From positions 1 through 64,000 of the forward strand of contig NZ_FNIC01000003.1 in the NCBI RefSeq assembly GCF_900103935.1: a DNA stretch of 64,000 bases, given 5' to 3'. Numbering within the stretch: the first letter of the stretch is position 1; every line of letters starts with the position of its first letter. The notes below the pieces were generated by a model. The model was not told where the DNA came from, did not search any database, and worked only from the letters and a program-made list of their open reading frames with translations. The position numbers and the translations under genes are program-made. Source of the DNA: Nocardioides szechwanensis. GTDB lineage: Bacteria; Actinomycetota; Actinomycetes; Propionibacteriales; Nocardioidaceae. Positions 25,639-35,638 of the stretch are shown piece after piece.

Positions 25639-27378
25639 TCAGGCGATGCGCACGGGCGCGCTGGTCGCGAACTGCGAGCCGGCGGCGGTCGACGCGATCA
25701 CGGTGCAGGTGAGGGTGCGTCCCGAGTCGCCCGACACCGTGGCGTACGTCGGGGAGCTGCCGACCACGACGCCACCGCGCAGCCAGAGGTAGGAGTACGT
25801 CGGGGCGCCCGACCAGGTGCCGGAGCTGCAGGTCAGGGTCCGGCCGACCTGGAGCACTCCGGAGATGACCGGTGGGGTGACGTTGACCGGCGCCACCGGG
25901 TCGCCGACGAAGACCGGGTCGCTGGTCGCGGCCGTGGCGCCGATGGCGTTGCTGGCCGTCACCCGGCAGGACAGCTCGGTGCCGAGGTCGGCGGCGGTGA
26001 CGACGTACGTCGAGGCGGTGGTGCCCGGGATCGGTACGCCGTCGCGCAGCCAGCGGAAGGCGTAGCCGCTCGGCTCGCCCTGCCAGGTGCCGGTGGCGCA
26101 GGAGACCGTCCGCCCGCTCGCGGCCACCCCGTCGACCGTGGGCCGGGTCGTGTTGACCGGCGCCGCGTCCTCGTCAGGATCGCCCGGGTCGCCGGGACCG
26201 CCCGGGCCGCCCGGGTCACCGGGGTCGTCGGGGTCCGGATCCCACGGGCTCCCCGGCCCGCCCGGGTCACCGGGGTCGCCCGGGTCGTCCGGGTCACCCG
26301 GATCGCCCGGGTCACCCGGATCGCCCGGGTCACCCGGATCGCCCGGGTCCCCCGGATCGCCGGGGTTGTCGGAGTCACGGGGCCGGGGGGCCGAGACCGA
26401 CTCCGCCCAGTAGGTGTAGCCGCCACCGATGTCCCAGCGCTGGGCCCGGCCGTTGCCGGTATCGGCGATGAACAGGTTGCCCGACAGACCGCCGCCGTCC
26501 TGCTCGTGCTGGGCCATGGCGGTGGCGCGGTCCAGGGCGCCGGCGAACTTGCCCGCCCGCGGCGGGTGGCCCAGGACCCGGAAGCGGGACATGCCGGAGT
26601 TGGCGTTGTAGATGTTGACGGCGTGGTTGGCGGCGTCGGTGATCGCGACGATGCCGTACCTGTCGGCGGTCACGCCGCTCGGCTCCGGCTTGGAGCCCCG
26701 GTCGGGACGCTCGACCTGGTGCCGGGCCGACGGGCGGGAGGCGGCGCGCAGCGTCTCGGCGTTGTAGGTGAGCAGCTCACCGCGCTTGGGCATGGCGACG
26801 AACAGCCGCGCGGGGAGCTTCGGGTTGCCCTGCGGCGGCATCCAGGCGACGCCGCGCGGGTAGCCGCCGCTGGGCAGGGCGACCCGGGCCCGCCGGAGGC
26901 CGAACTTGGAGTAGGCCTCGAGGGTGTTGTCGCAGCGGCTGGCGACGTAGACGGTGGTCGCGGTGACCACCAGGCCGCCGTAGCGGCTCGGGTCGTGGGC
27001 GTTCCCGGCGCAGCTGCCGGGCTCGGCGACGTCGAAGTGGCGGTGCAGCCGGCCACCGGGCTCGAAGGCACTCACGCTGGTCCCGTAGTAGACCCAGACC
27101 CGGTCGTCGGGCGCGACCGAGATCGCGGTCACCGGTCCCTGCTGGTCGAGCACCAGCGGTGAGAGCTTCTTGCCCTCGGCGTTGAAGCGGGCCAGCGCGC
27201 CGCCCGTAGCGAACCCGACGTACGACATGCCGTAGGAGTTGACGCCGATCGCGATCGGCTGCGTGGCGGCGGTCCGCTGGACGCTCGCCGCGACGGCGGG
27301 CTCGGCGGGTCCGGGCATGACGGAGAACCCGGCGGCCGCCAGGGCAAGGCAGAGCAGACGTGCTGTGGTTCCCCCCAC
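25639..27378 (-). CDS. Exported NHL-like propeller protein with collagen-like linker and Ig-like domains
   Basis: 579 residues, GTG start; TAGCCT 6 nt upstream suggests a leaderless mRNA. A Sec signal ends near residue 30. Residues 40-330 form a propeller with NHL-type strands (ISVAPDDRVWVYYG, GVAWMPPQGN, LFIADTGNGRAQRWD). A linker of about 70 residues consists of Gly-Asp-Pro triplets (collagen-like Gly-x-y). Two tandem Ig-like repeats follow, each with the pattern P.v.g....G.tl.C..GtW......y.W.r.G. Probably a surface or secreted binding protein; no enzymatic motif is visible. Confidence 0.75.
   Translation of the reverse strand: MGGTTARLLCLALAAAGFSVMPGPAEPAVAASVQRTAATQPIAIGVNSYGMSYVGFATGGALARFNAEGKKLSPLVLDQQGPVTAISVAPDDRVWVYYGTSVSAFEPGGRLHRHFDVAEPGSCAGNAHDPSRYGGLVVTATTVYVASRCDNTLEAYSKFGLRRARVALPSGGYPRGVAWMPPQGNPKLPARLFVAMPKRGELLTYNAETLRAASRPSARHQVERPDRGSKPEPSGVTADRYGIVAITDAANHAVNIYNANSGMSRFRVLGHPPRAGKFAGALDRATAMAQHEQDGGGLSGNLFIADTGNGRAQRWDIGGGYTYWAESVSAPRPRDSDNPGDPGDPGDPGDPGDPGDPGDPGDPDDPGDPGDPGGPGSPWDPDPDDPGDPGGPGGPGDPGDPDEDAAPVNTTRPTVDGVAASGRTVSCATGTWQGEPSGYAFRWLRDGVPIPGTTASTYVVTAADLGTELSCRVTASNAIGATAATSDPVFVGDPVAPVNVTPPVISGVLQVGRTLTCSSGTWSGAPTYSYLWLRGGVVVGSSPTYATVSGDSGRTLTCTVIASTAAGSQFATSAPVRIA
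26176..26370. repeat. Degenerate 9-bp tandem repeats coding (Gly-Asp-Pro)n
   Basis: Runs of gggtcaccc / ggatcgccc units on the plus strand encode Gly-Asp-Pro triplets on the minus strand inside the exported propeller protein. Copy number is likely to vary between strains. The plus-strand reading (Gly-Ser-Pro) is a shadow frame. Confidence 0.85.
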
Positions 27379-27384
27379 GGGCGC

Positions 27385-27390
27385 AGGCTA
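27385..27390 (-). promoter_or_regulatory. -10 hexamer TAGCCT, leaderless promoter
   Basis: Minus-strand TAGCCT followed by 6 nt and the GTG start at 27378 of the exported propeller gene. Confidence 0.5.
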
Positions 27391-27500
27391 CGACAGGTCC
27401 GCTGGCCTGCGCTGGAATCGTGGGAAGTGTCTAGTCCCGCGTAGACTCCACGAGGCCCATCGGGCCCCTTGAACCTCCACTGGAAGAGTCGTCTAGCCCC

Positions 27501-29390
27501 ATGTCTGAGAAGAAGACCGCCAACCTGCGCAACGTCGCGATTGTCGCGCACGTCGACCACGGCAAGACCACGCTCGTCGACGCGATGCTGCGCCAGGCCG
27601 GGGCTTTCACGGAGCACCAGGCCGAGAGCGTGGCCGACCGGGTCATGGACTCCGGCGACCTGGAGCGCGAGAAGGGCATCACGATCCTCGCGAAGAACAC
27701 CGCGATCCACTACACCGGCGCGTCCGCCCCCGACGGCATGACGATCAACATCATCGACACCCCCGGCCACGCCGACTTCGGTGGCGAGGTCGAGCGCGGT
27801 CTGTCGATGGTCGACGGCATCGTGCTCCTGGTCGACGCCTCGGAGGGCCCGCTGCCGCAGACCCGGTTCGTGCTGCGCAAGGCGCTCAACGCCAACATGC
27901 CGGTCGTCCTGGTCGTCAACAAGGTCGACCGCCCCGACGCCCGCATCGACGAGGTCGTCGACGAGACCTACGAGCTGTTCATGGACCTGCTCGACGACAC
28001 CCACAGCCAGGACGCGCTCGACTTCCCGGTGGTCTACGCCTCGGGCAAGGTCGGCATCGCTGCGCTCGCGCGTCCCGAGAACGGCACCATGCCCGAAGGC
28101 AAGGACCTCGAGCCGCTGTTCAAGACCATCATCGACACGATCCCCGCGCCGCAGTACACCGAGGGCGCGCCGCTTCAGGCCCACGTTACCAACCTCGACG
28201 CCTCGCCCTTCCTGGGCCGTCTCGCCCTGGTCCGCATCCACGAGGGTCACCTCAAGAAGGGCCAGAACGTCGCCTGGATGCGCCGCAACGGCGACGTCAA
28301 GACCGTCAAGATCACCGAGCTCCTCGTCACCGAGGGCCTCGAGCGCAAGCCCGGCCCCGAGGCCGGCCCCGGCGACATCGTCGCCATCGCCGGCATCCCG
28401 GAGATCACCATCGGCGAGACCCTCGCCGACCCCGAGAACCCCGTCGCCCTGCCGCTGATCCACGTCGACGAGCCCGCGATCTCGATGACGATCGGCACCA
28501 ACACCTCCCCCCTGGTGGGTCGCACCAAGGGCGGCAAGGTCACGGCCCGCCTGGTCAAGGACCGCCTCGACCAGGAGCTGGTCGGCAACGTGTCGCTCAA
28601 GATCCTCCCGACCGAGCGCCCCGACGCGTGGGAGGTCCAGGGCCGCGGCGAGCTGGCGCTGGCGATCCTTGTCGAACAGATGCGCCGCGAGGGCTTCGAG
28701 CTGACTGTCGGCAAGCCGCAGGTGGTCACCCGCGACATCGACGGCAAGGTGCACGAGCCCGTCGAGCGCCTGACCATCGACGCCCCCGAGGAGTACCTCG
28801 GCACGATCACCGAGCTGCTCGCCACCCGCAAGGGCCGCATGGAGTCGATGACCAACCACGGCACCGGCTGGGTCCGCATGGAGTTCCTGGTCCCGGCGCG
28901 CGGCCTGATCGGCTTCCGCACCGAGTTCCTGACCGACACCCGCGGCACCGGCATCGCGCACCACATCTTCGAGAAGTACGAGCCGTGGGCCGGCGAGATC
29001 CGCTCGCGCAACAACGGCTCGCTCGTCGCCGACCGCAAGGGTGCCGCCACGGCGTACGCCATGACGTCGCTGCAGGAGCGCGGCGTGATGTTCGTCGAGC
29101 CCACCACCGAGGTCTACGAGGGCATGATCATCGGCGAGAACTCCCGCGCCGACGACATGGACGTCAACATCACCAAGGAGAAGCAGCAGACCAACATCCG
29201 GTCCGCGACCTCCGACAACTTCGAGAAGCTGATCCCGCCGCGCAAGCTCTCGCTCGAGCAGTGCCTGGAGTTCTGCCGCGAGGACGAGTGCGTCGAGGTC
29301 ACCCCCGACTCGGTGCGCATCCGCAAGCTGATCCTCGACGCGCACGAGCGCGCGAAGATCGCGAGCCGAGCGCGTAAGCCGAAGCAGTAG
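27501..29390 (+). CDS. typA: Ribosome-associated translational GTPase TypA/BipA
   Basis: 629 residues. G domain: [10 protein letters not shown] (G1, about residues 15-24), ITIL in EREKGITIL (G2), [15 protein letters not shown] (G3), NKVDRPDAR (G4). EF-G-like domains II, III and V follow, then the TypA-specific C-terminal domain with [11 protein letters not shown] and [19 protein letters not shown]. Acts on the 70S ribosome in stress, cold and ribosome assembly. A terminator overlaps its stop codon, and about 40 bp of its 3' end is duplicated 129 bp downstream. Confidence 0.96.
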   Translation: MSEKKTANLRNVAIVAHVDHGKTTLVDAMLRQAGAFTEHQAESVADRVMDSGDLEREKGITILAKNTAIHYTGASAPDGMTINIIDTPGHADFGGEVERGLSMVDGIVLLVDASEGPLPQTRFVLRKALNANMPVVLVVNKVDRPDARIDEVVDETYELFMDLLDDTHSQDALDFPVVYASGKVGIAALARPENGTMPEGKDLEPLFKTIIDTIPAPQYTEGAPLQAHVTNLDASPFLGRLALVRIHEGHLKKGQNVAWMRRNGDVKTVKITELLVTEGLERKPGPEAGPGDIVAIAGIPEITIGETLADPENPVALPLIHVDEPAISMTIGTNTSPLVGRTKGGKVTARLVKDRLDQELVGNVSLKILPTERPDAWEVQGRGELALAILVEQMRREGFELTVGKPQVVTRDIDGKVHEPVERLTIDAPEEYLGTITELLATRKGRMESMTNHGTGWVRMEFLVPARGLIGFRTEFLTDTRGTGIAHHIFEKYEPWAGEIRSRNNGSLVADRKGAATAYAMTSLQERGVMFVEPTTEVYEGMIIGENSRADDMDVNITKEKQQTNIRSATSDNFEKLIPPRKLSLEQCLEFCREDECVEVTPDSVRIRKLILDAHERAKIASRARKPKQ

Positions 29391-29437
29391 GCCGCCCGCC
29401 GGAACGAGTCCGCTACCTCTGACAGAGGGGCGGCCTA
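29388..29437 (+). terminator. typA terminator overlapping the stop codon
   Basis: A perfect 10-bp stem (taggccgccc at 29388-29397 and its complement at 29428-29437) starts on the TAG stop codon and is followed by ttggttcggctt. Confidence 0.6.
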
Positions 29438-29485
29438 TTGGTTCGGCTTCTGCGAGGCGAGAGATTCCCGCGACGAAGTCGCGGC

Positions 29486-29525
29486 GATCGCGAGCCGAGC
29501 GCGTAAGCCCAAGCAGTAGCCCGCC
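29486..29525 (+). repeat. Partial duplication of the typA 3' end
   Basis: The segment gatcgcgagccgagcgcg with the following codons and stop repeats 29357-29396 with a few mismatches, at a 129-bp offset. A small hairpin (ccgcgac-gaa-gtcgcgg, 29468-29484) lies just before it. Confidence 0.8.
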
Positions 29526-29533
29526 CCCGCAAC

Positions 29534-29626
29534 GGTGGTTGAGGCGCGACGAGCGCCAGCGAGGAGCCTCGAAACCACCCCCAGGTCACAGGGGTCTCGC
29601 GGCTCGCTTGACTCGCACCAACCACC
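29534..29626. repeat. Dispersed palindromic repeat, two opposed copies
   Basis: Forward 46-bp copy 29534-29579 (GGTGGTTGAGGCGCGACGAG ... GAGCCTCGAAACCACC) and a degenerate inverted copy at 29594-29626. They sit between typA and the convergent sugar-ABC ATPase gene. No gene occupies 29391-29639. Confidence 0.85.
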
Positions 29627-29639
29627 GTGGAAGTGGCAC

Positions 29640-30734
<1,095 letters not shown>

Positions 30735-30799
30735 GGTTCTATCCCTCTCGCCGACCGGGTGTGGGCACACCCTAATCCTGTGCTCTGACAGGCGTCTAG

Positions 30800-30813
30800 T
30801 GGAAGCGCTCTCA
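30800..30813. promoter_or_regulatory. CebR-like operator 1 (msiK side)
   Basis: TGGAAGCGCTCTCA, a 14-bp near-palindrome centred on AGCGCT and close to the Streptomyces CebR site TGGGAGCGCTCCCA. It lies just upstream of a TAGGGT -10-like hexamer (complement of 30769-30774) of the divergent ATPase gene. Confidence 0.75.
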
Positions 30814-30899
30814 CTGAAATGCCCTCATTAATTAGGCAGGGTCCAGGCAGATTGTTGCCACACTGTGTGACAGGTGCCAAGTTGAAGCCGTACGACCTG

Positions 30900-30913
30900 T
30901 GGAAGCGCTCTCA
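30900..30913. promoter_or_regulatory. CebR-like operator 2 (binding-protein side)
   Basis: An identical copy of TGGAAGCGCTCTCA exactly 100 bp from the first, upstream of the solute-binding-protein gene. Two identical sites flanking the divergent promoters would let one LacI-family repressor control both transcripts, possibly by looping. Confidence 0.75.
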
Positions 30914-30993
30914 TGGCAAGTCACGGAGGGGCGCACCCACGTCTTGGGTCACCCCGACCCGTCAGTCCCAGCACAACGGCAGGAGCGTTACTC

Positions 30994-32316
30994 GTGCAAA
31001 CTTCACCCAGCGGGCCCCGAAGCAGGGTCCTTCATCGGCTCATGAGCGGTGCCTCGCGGCGCAAGGGCATCGCCCTCGCCGCGACCGGCGCCGTAGTCCT
31101 CAGCCTCGGCCTCGCCGCGTGCGGCGGGGACGACGAAGGCTCCGAGGACGGCAAGATCACCTTGACGGTCGCCACTTTCAACGAGTTCGGGTACGAGGAC
31201 CTCCTCGAGGAGTACATGGACCTCAACCCCGACATCAAGGTCGTCCAGAAGAAGCTCGGCACCTGGGAGGAGCACCGCGACAACCTCTACACCAAGCTCG
31301 CCGCGGGTTCGGGCCTCTCCGACATCGAGGCGATCGAGGGTGACGGCATGCCGGCCATCCTCGAAGAGGCCGACGCGTTCACCGACCTCAGCGACTCCGA
31401 GGTCGACGGCCGCTGGCTGGACTGGAAGCAGGCCGCCGGCACCAGTGCCGACGGCAAGCTGATCGGCTACGGCACAGACATCGGCCCGGAGGGCATCTGC
31501 TACCGCGCCGACCTGTTCGAGAAGGCCGGTCTCCCGACCGACCGGGCCGAGGTCGCGCCGCTGTTCGCCGACTGGGACACCTACTTCGCCACCGGCCAGG
31601 AGTTCATCAAGAAGCTCCCGGACACGGCGTGGTACGACTCGTCCAAGGGCACCAGCCAGGCCATGATCAACCAGCTCGAGTTCCCGTTCGAGACGGCTGA
31701 CAACGAGGTGGTCGCCACGACCAACCCCGAGGTCAAGGAGGTGTTCGACACGGTGACCTCCATGCAGGCCGCCGGTCTGGCCACCAACCTCGACCAGTGG
31801 TCCAACGACTGGGTCGCCGCCTTCCAGAACGACGGCTTCGCCACGATGGCGTGCCCCGGCTGGATGCTCGGCATCATCGAGGGCAACGCGGCCGGAGTCA
31901 CCGGCTGGGACATCGCGGACGCGTTCCCCGGCGGTGGCGGCAACTGGGGCGGCTCGTTCCTGACCGTTCCGGCGCAGTCGGAGCACCCCGACGAGGCCAA
32001 GGCGCTCGCCAACTGGCTGACGGCTCCCGAGCAGCAGATCAAGGCGTTCGAGGCCAAGAACACCTTCCCGAGCCAGGTCGAGGCGCTCAGCGACCCCGCG
32101 CTGCTGGAGGCGACGAATGCCTTCTTCAACGACGCACCCACCGGTGAGATCCTCTCCAACCGGGCCCAGGCTGTGACCGTGCAGCCCTACAAGGGTCCCA
32201 AGTACGCCGACATCATCGCGGCGTTCCAGGCGGCGATCCTCCGGGTCGACGAGGGCCAGGAGACGCCGGACGAGGCGTGGGACTCCTTCACCGCTGATGT
32301 CGAGCGGATCGGCTGA
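30994..32316 (+). CDS. Cellobiose-type ABC importer, solute-binding lipoprotein
   Basis: 440 residues from GTG 30994, which has AGGAG eight bases upstream; an ATG at 31042 is the alternative and has no good ribosome site. Lipoprotein signal with lipobox GLAACGG, then a family 1 extracellular binding protein: DGKITLTVATFNEFGYEDLL, SGLSDIEAIEGDGMP, YGTDIGPEGICYRADLFEKA, NWGGSFLTVPAQSEHP. Captures oligosaccharides outside the membrane for the two permeases encoded next. The beta-glucosidase and LacI genes suggest cellobiose or similar beta-glucosides (CebE-like), which is inference from context. Confidence 0.85.
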   Translation: MQTSPSGPRSRVLHRLMSGASRRKGIALAATGAVVLSLGLAACGGDDEGSEDGKITLTVATFNEFGYEDLLEEYMDLNPDIKVVQKKLGTWEEHRDNLYTKLAAGSGLSDIEAIEGDGMPAILEEADAFTDLSDSEVDGRWLDWKQAAGTSADGKLIGYGTDIGPEGICYRADLFEKAGLPTDRAEVAPLFADWDTYFATGQEFIKKLPDTAWYDSSKGTSQAMINQLEFPFETADNEVVATTNPEVKEVFDTVTSMQAAGLATNLDQWSNDWVAAFQNDGFATMACPGWMLGIIEGNAAGVTGWDIADAFPGGGGNWGGSFLTVPAQSEHPDEAKALANWLTAPEQQIKAFEAKNTFPSQVEALSDPALLEATNAFFNDAPTGEILSNRAQAVTVQPYKGPKYADIIAAFQAAILRVDEGQETPDEAWDSFTADVERIG

Positions 32317-32325
32317 CCAACGCCG

Positions 32326-33351
32326 ATGAGCTCGCACCCGCCGACCGCGCCCGCCGGAGAGGTCCCCTCCTCGACCTCTCCGGCCGGGCCGGCGCGGTCG
32401 GAAGAGCCGCTGCCCCAGGCCACCACCCCGGTTCCACCGGGACTGACCTGGCGGCAGCGGCTCTCTCGGATCGACGTACGGTTCTCGCCGTACCTCTACA
32501 TCTCGCCGTTCTTCCTGCTCTTCCTCGTCATCGGCATGTTCCCGCTCATCTACACCGGCTACGTCTCGGTGCACGAGTGGAGTCTGATCGGCGGCAAGGG
32601 GGAGTTCGTCGGCCTCGACAACTACCGCGCGGTCTTCGAGGACCGCTACTTCTGGCGGGCACTGCGCAACACGGTCAGCATCTTCCTGCTGTCCTCGGTG
32701 CCCCAGGTGATCCTGGCCCTGATCATCGCCGGACTGCTCGACACCCAGCTGCGCGCGCGCACGTTCTGGCGGATGAGCATCCTGGTCCCGTTCGTGGTCG
32801 CCCCCGCCGCCGTGACCCTGATCTTCGGCAACCTGTTCGGTGACCGCTACGGCCTCATCAACTCCGCGATCGGCGTGATCGGCATCGACCCCGTCGCATG
32901 GCACGTCGACACGCTGGCCAGCCACATCGCGATCGCGTCGATGGTCAACTGGCGCTGGACCGGCTACAACGCGCTGATCCTGCTCGCCGCCATGCAGGCC
33001 GTGCCTCGCGACCTCTACGAGTCGGCCGCCCTCGACGGCGCCGGCAAGGTACGCCAGTTCCGCTCGATCACCATCCCGATGATCCGGCCCACCGTCATCT
33101 TCGTGATCATCACCTCGACCATCGGCGGCCTGCAGATCTTCACCGAGGCCCGCCTCTTCGACAACGTCGGCCTCGGCGGCTCCGACCGGCAGTGGCAGAC
33201 CGTGACCCTCTACCTGTGGGAGCTCGGCTGGCGCCTGCGCAACCTCGGCATGGCCTCGGCCGTGGCCTGGCTGCTGTTCCTCTTCATCGTGATGTTCGCG
33301 TTGGTCAACCTGTTGCTCAGCCGACGGATCGGCGGAGGTGGGAAGTCATGA
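32326..33351 (+). CDS. Sugar ABC transporter permease (CebF-like)
   Basis: 341 residues. A Pro/Ser-rich cytoplasmic N-terminus of about 50 residues, then six membrane helices of the MalF type. The EAA loop contacting the ATPase reads ESAALDGAGKVRQFRSITIP. The stop overlaps the next permease start by ATGA. Works with the second permease, the upstream binding lipoprotein and the divergent MsiK-type ATPase. Confidence 0.88.
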   Translation: MSSHPPTAPAGEVPSSTSPAGPARSEEPLPQATTPVPPGLTWRQRLSRIDVRFSPYLYISPFFLLFLVIGMFPLIYTGYVSVHEWSLIGGKGEFVGLDNYRAVFEDRYFWRALRNTVSIFLLSSVPQVILALIIAGLLDTQLRARTFWRMSILVPFVVAPAAVTLIFGNLFGDRYGLINSAIGVIGIDPVAWHVDTLASHIAIASMVNWRWTGYNALILLAAMQAVPRDLYESAALDGAGKVRQFRSITIPMIRPTVIFVIITSTIGGLQIFTEARLFDNVGLGGSDRQWQTVTLYLWELGWRLRNLGMASAVAWLLFLFIVMFALVNLLLSRRIGGGGKS

Positions 33352-34166
33352 ACCGGCGCCCGGGCTTCCTGGTCTACGGCCTGCTCACGGCCTTCGTGCT
33401 CGGCTCCGCGGCCCCGCTCTACTGGTCGCTGATCGTCGGCTCCCACGACAAGTCCGTCGTGACCCAGCGGGTCCCGCCCTTCATCCCCGGGGGCGAGTTC
33501 TTCAGCAACGCGCAACGGGTCTTCGACACCGTCGAGTTCTGGAAGGCACTGGGCAACAGCCTGCTGGTGTCCACGGTGTGCGCGACGTCCGTGGTGTTCT
33601 TCTGCACCCTGGCCGGCTACGCCTTCGCCAAGCTGCGCTTCCGTGGCAGCAACGCGCTGATGGTCTTCGTGGTCGCCACGCTCGCCATCCCCACCCAGCT
33701 CGGTGTCATCCCCCTGTTCATCCAGATGGCCAAGCTCGGCTGGACCGGGACGGTGTGGGCGATCATCGTGCCCACCCTGGTCACGGCCTTCGGTGTGTTC
33801 TTCATGCGCCAGTACCTCGTCGACGCGATCCCCGACGAGCTCATCGAGGCGGCCCGCGTCGACGGCTGCACGATGTTCGGGATCTTCCGCAACGTCGCCA
33901 TCCCCGCCGCCCGGCCGGCCGCGGCCATCCTCTGGCTCTTCACCTTCATGACCGTCTGGACCGACTTCTTCTGGCCGATGATCGTGATGCCGTCCACCAA
34001 CCCCACCGTGCAGATCGCACTCCAACAGCTCCAGAGCGGCTACTACGTGGACTACGCCCTGGTGCTCTGCGCCGCGGTCCTGTCCACCATCCCGCTGCTG
34101 ATCCTGTTCGTCCTCACCGGCCGACAGCTGGTCGCCGGCATCATGCAAGGAGCAGTCAAGGGATGA
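33348..34166 (+). CDS. Sugar ABC transporter permease (CebG-like)
   Basis: 272 residues, MalG type, six membrane helices. EAA motif: EAARVDGCTMFGIFRNVAIP. ATG overlaps the preceding stop, and its own stop overlaps the beta-glucosidase start, both by ATGA, so uptake and hydrolysis functions are translated as one unit. Confidence 0.88.
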   Translation: MNRRPGFLVYGLLTAFVLGSAAPLYWSLIVGSHDKSVVTQRVPPFIPGGEFFSNAQRVFDTVEFWKALGNSLLVSTVCATSVVFFCTLAGYAFAKLRFRGSNALMVFVVATLAIPTQLGVIPLFIQMAKLGWTGTVWAIIVPTLVTAFGVFFMRQYLVDAIPDELIEAARVDGCTMFGIFRNVAIPAARPAAAILWLFTFMTVWTDFFWPMIVMPSTNPTVQIALQQLQSGYYVDYALVLCAAVLSTIPLLILFVLTGRQLVAGIMQGAVKG

Positions 34167-35629
34167 CGCACCAACTCGACACCCGCCCGCTCGGGACCTC
34201 CGCCGACGAGCTCCGGTTCCCGCCCGACTTCCTGTGGGGGGCGGCCACTGCGTCGTACCAGATCGAGGGCGCCGCCGGCGAGGACGGCCGCACCCCCTCC
34301 ATCTGGGACACCTTCGCCCGAGTGCCCGGCGCGGTCGTCAACGGCGACACCGGCGACGTGGCCTGCGACCACTACCACCGGATGCCGCAGGACGTCGCGC
34401 TGATGAAGTCCCTCAACCTGCGCAGCTACCGCTTCTCGGCGTCGTGGCCACGGGTCCGCCCGGACGCCGGGCCGGTCAACGCCCAGGGCGTCGACTTCTA
34501 CTCCCGGCTGGTCGACGAGCTGCTCGCCCACGACATCCGGCCGTGGCTGACGCTCTACCACTGGGACCTCCCGCAGACGCTCGAGGACGCCGGTGGCTGG
34601 ACCAACCGCGACACCGCCTACCGCTTCGCGGAGTACGCCCTGTCGCTCCACGACGCCATCGGTGACCGCGTCCCGGTCGTGACCACGCTCAACGAGCCGT
34701 GGTGCTCCGCGTTCCTCGGCTACACCGGGGGGCAGCACGCGCCGGGCCGGCAGGAGGGCGTGGCCGGGCTGGTCGCCGCGCACCACCTGTTGCTCGGGCA
34801 CGGCCTGGTGATCGACGAGCTCCGCCGCCGTGGCGCCACCGCCGACCTCGGCATCACCCTGAACCTCACCGTCGCCGACGCCCACGACCCGGACGACGAG
34901 GTCGACCGCGATGCCGCCCGGCGGATCGACGCGCTGCACAACCGGGTCTTCCTGGACCCGCTCTTCAAGGGCAGCTACCCCGCCGACCTGGTGGCGGACA
35001 CCGCCGACCTGACCTGGCAGGGCAAGCCCTGGCCCAGCGTCGTGCACGACGGCGACCTGGCGCTCATCAGCACGCCCATCGACGTGCTGGGCGTCAACTA
35101 CTACAAGGGCGACGCGGTGTCCGGACACCCGCAGCCGGTGACCACCGGCGTCGACGGCAGCCACGCCGAGCGCGCGACCAGCACGCCGTTCGTGGGCTGC
35201 GAGGACGTCACGTTCCCGAGTCGCGGGCTGCCCCTGACCGCCATGGGCTGGGAGGTGCAGCCCGAGGGACTCACCCGCCTGCTCACCCGCCTCGACGCCG
35301 ACTACGACGTGCCCCCGATGTACGTGACGGAGAACGGCGCGGCCTACGACGACCGCGTCGAGGAGGACGGGTCGGTGCACGACCCCGAACGGCGCACCTA
35401 CATCGCCGACCACCTGCGGGCCGTGCACGCAGCCATCGCCGACGGGGTCGACGTACGTGGGTTCTTCCAGTGGTCGCTGCTCGACAACTACGAGTGGGCC
35501 TACGGCTACGACAAGCGCTTCGGCATCGTGCACGTTGACTACGACACGCAGGTGCGGACGTCGAAGTCGAGTGCTCTCTACTACGCCGAGGTCGCGGCCT
35601 CCGGGCGTCTTCGCGATCCAGAGGGATAG
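34163..35629 (+). CDS. GH1 family beta-glucosidase (BglC-like)
   Basis: 488 residues, cytoplasmic (no signal peptide). (beta/alpha)8 retaining glycosidase with acid/base E178 in TTLNEPW and nucleophile E390 in VTENGAAY; the N-terminal signature FPPDFLWGAATASYQIEGA and aglycone/glycone motif QWSLLDNYEWAYGYDKRFG are present. It would split imported cellobiose or cello-oligosaccharides to glucose. Position inside the importer operon matches Streptomyces cebEFG-bglC. Confidence 0.92.
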   Translation: MTHQLDTRPLGTSADELRFPPDFLWGAATASYQIEGAAGEDGRTPSIWDTFARVPGAVVNGDTGDVACDHYHRMPQDVALMKSLNLRSYRFSASWPRVRPDAGPVNAQGVDFYSRLVDELLAHDIRPWLTLYHWDLPQTLEDAGGWTNRDTAYRFAEYALSLHDAIGDRVPVVTTLNEPWCSAFLGYTGGQHAPGRQEGVAGLVAAHHLLLGHGLVIDELRRRGATADLGITLNLTVADAHDPDDEVDRDAARRIDALHNRVFLDPLFKGSYPADLVADTADLTWQGKPWPSVVHDGDLALISTPIDVLGVNYYKGDAVSGHPQPVTTGVDGSHAERATSTPFVGCEDVTFPSRGLPLTAMGWEVQPEGLTRLLTRLDADYDVPPMYVTENGAAYDDRVEEDGSVHDPERRTYIADHLRAVHAAIADGVDVRGFFQWSLLDNYEWAYGYDKRFGIVHVDYDTQVRTSKSSALYYAEVAASGRLRDPEG

Positions 35630-35638
35630 GCCACTAGC

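Noticed and set aside
26176..26370. Possible CRISPR array or minisatellite
   Set aside because: Units are 9 bp without spacers and encode Gly-Asp-Pro triplets in frame.
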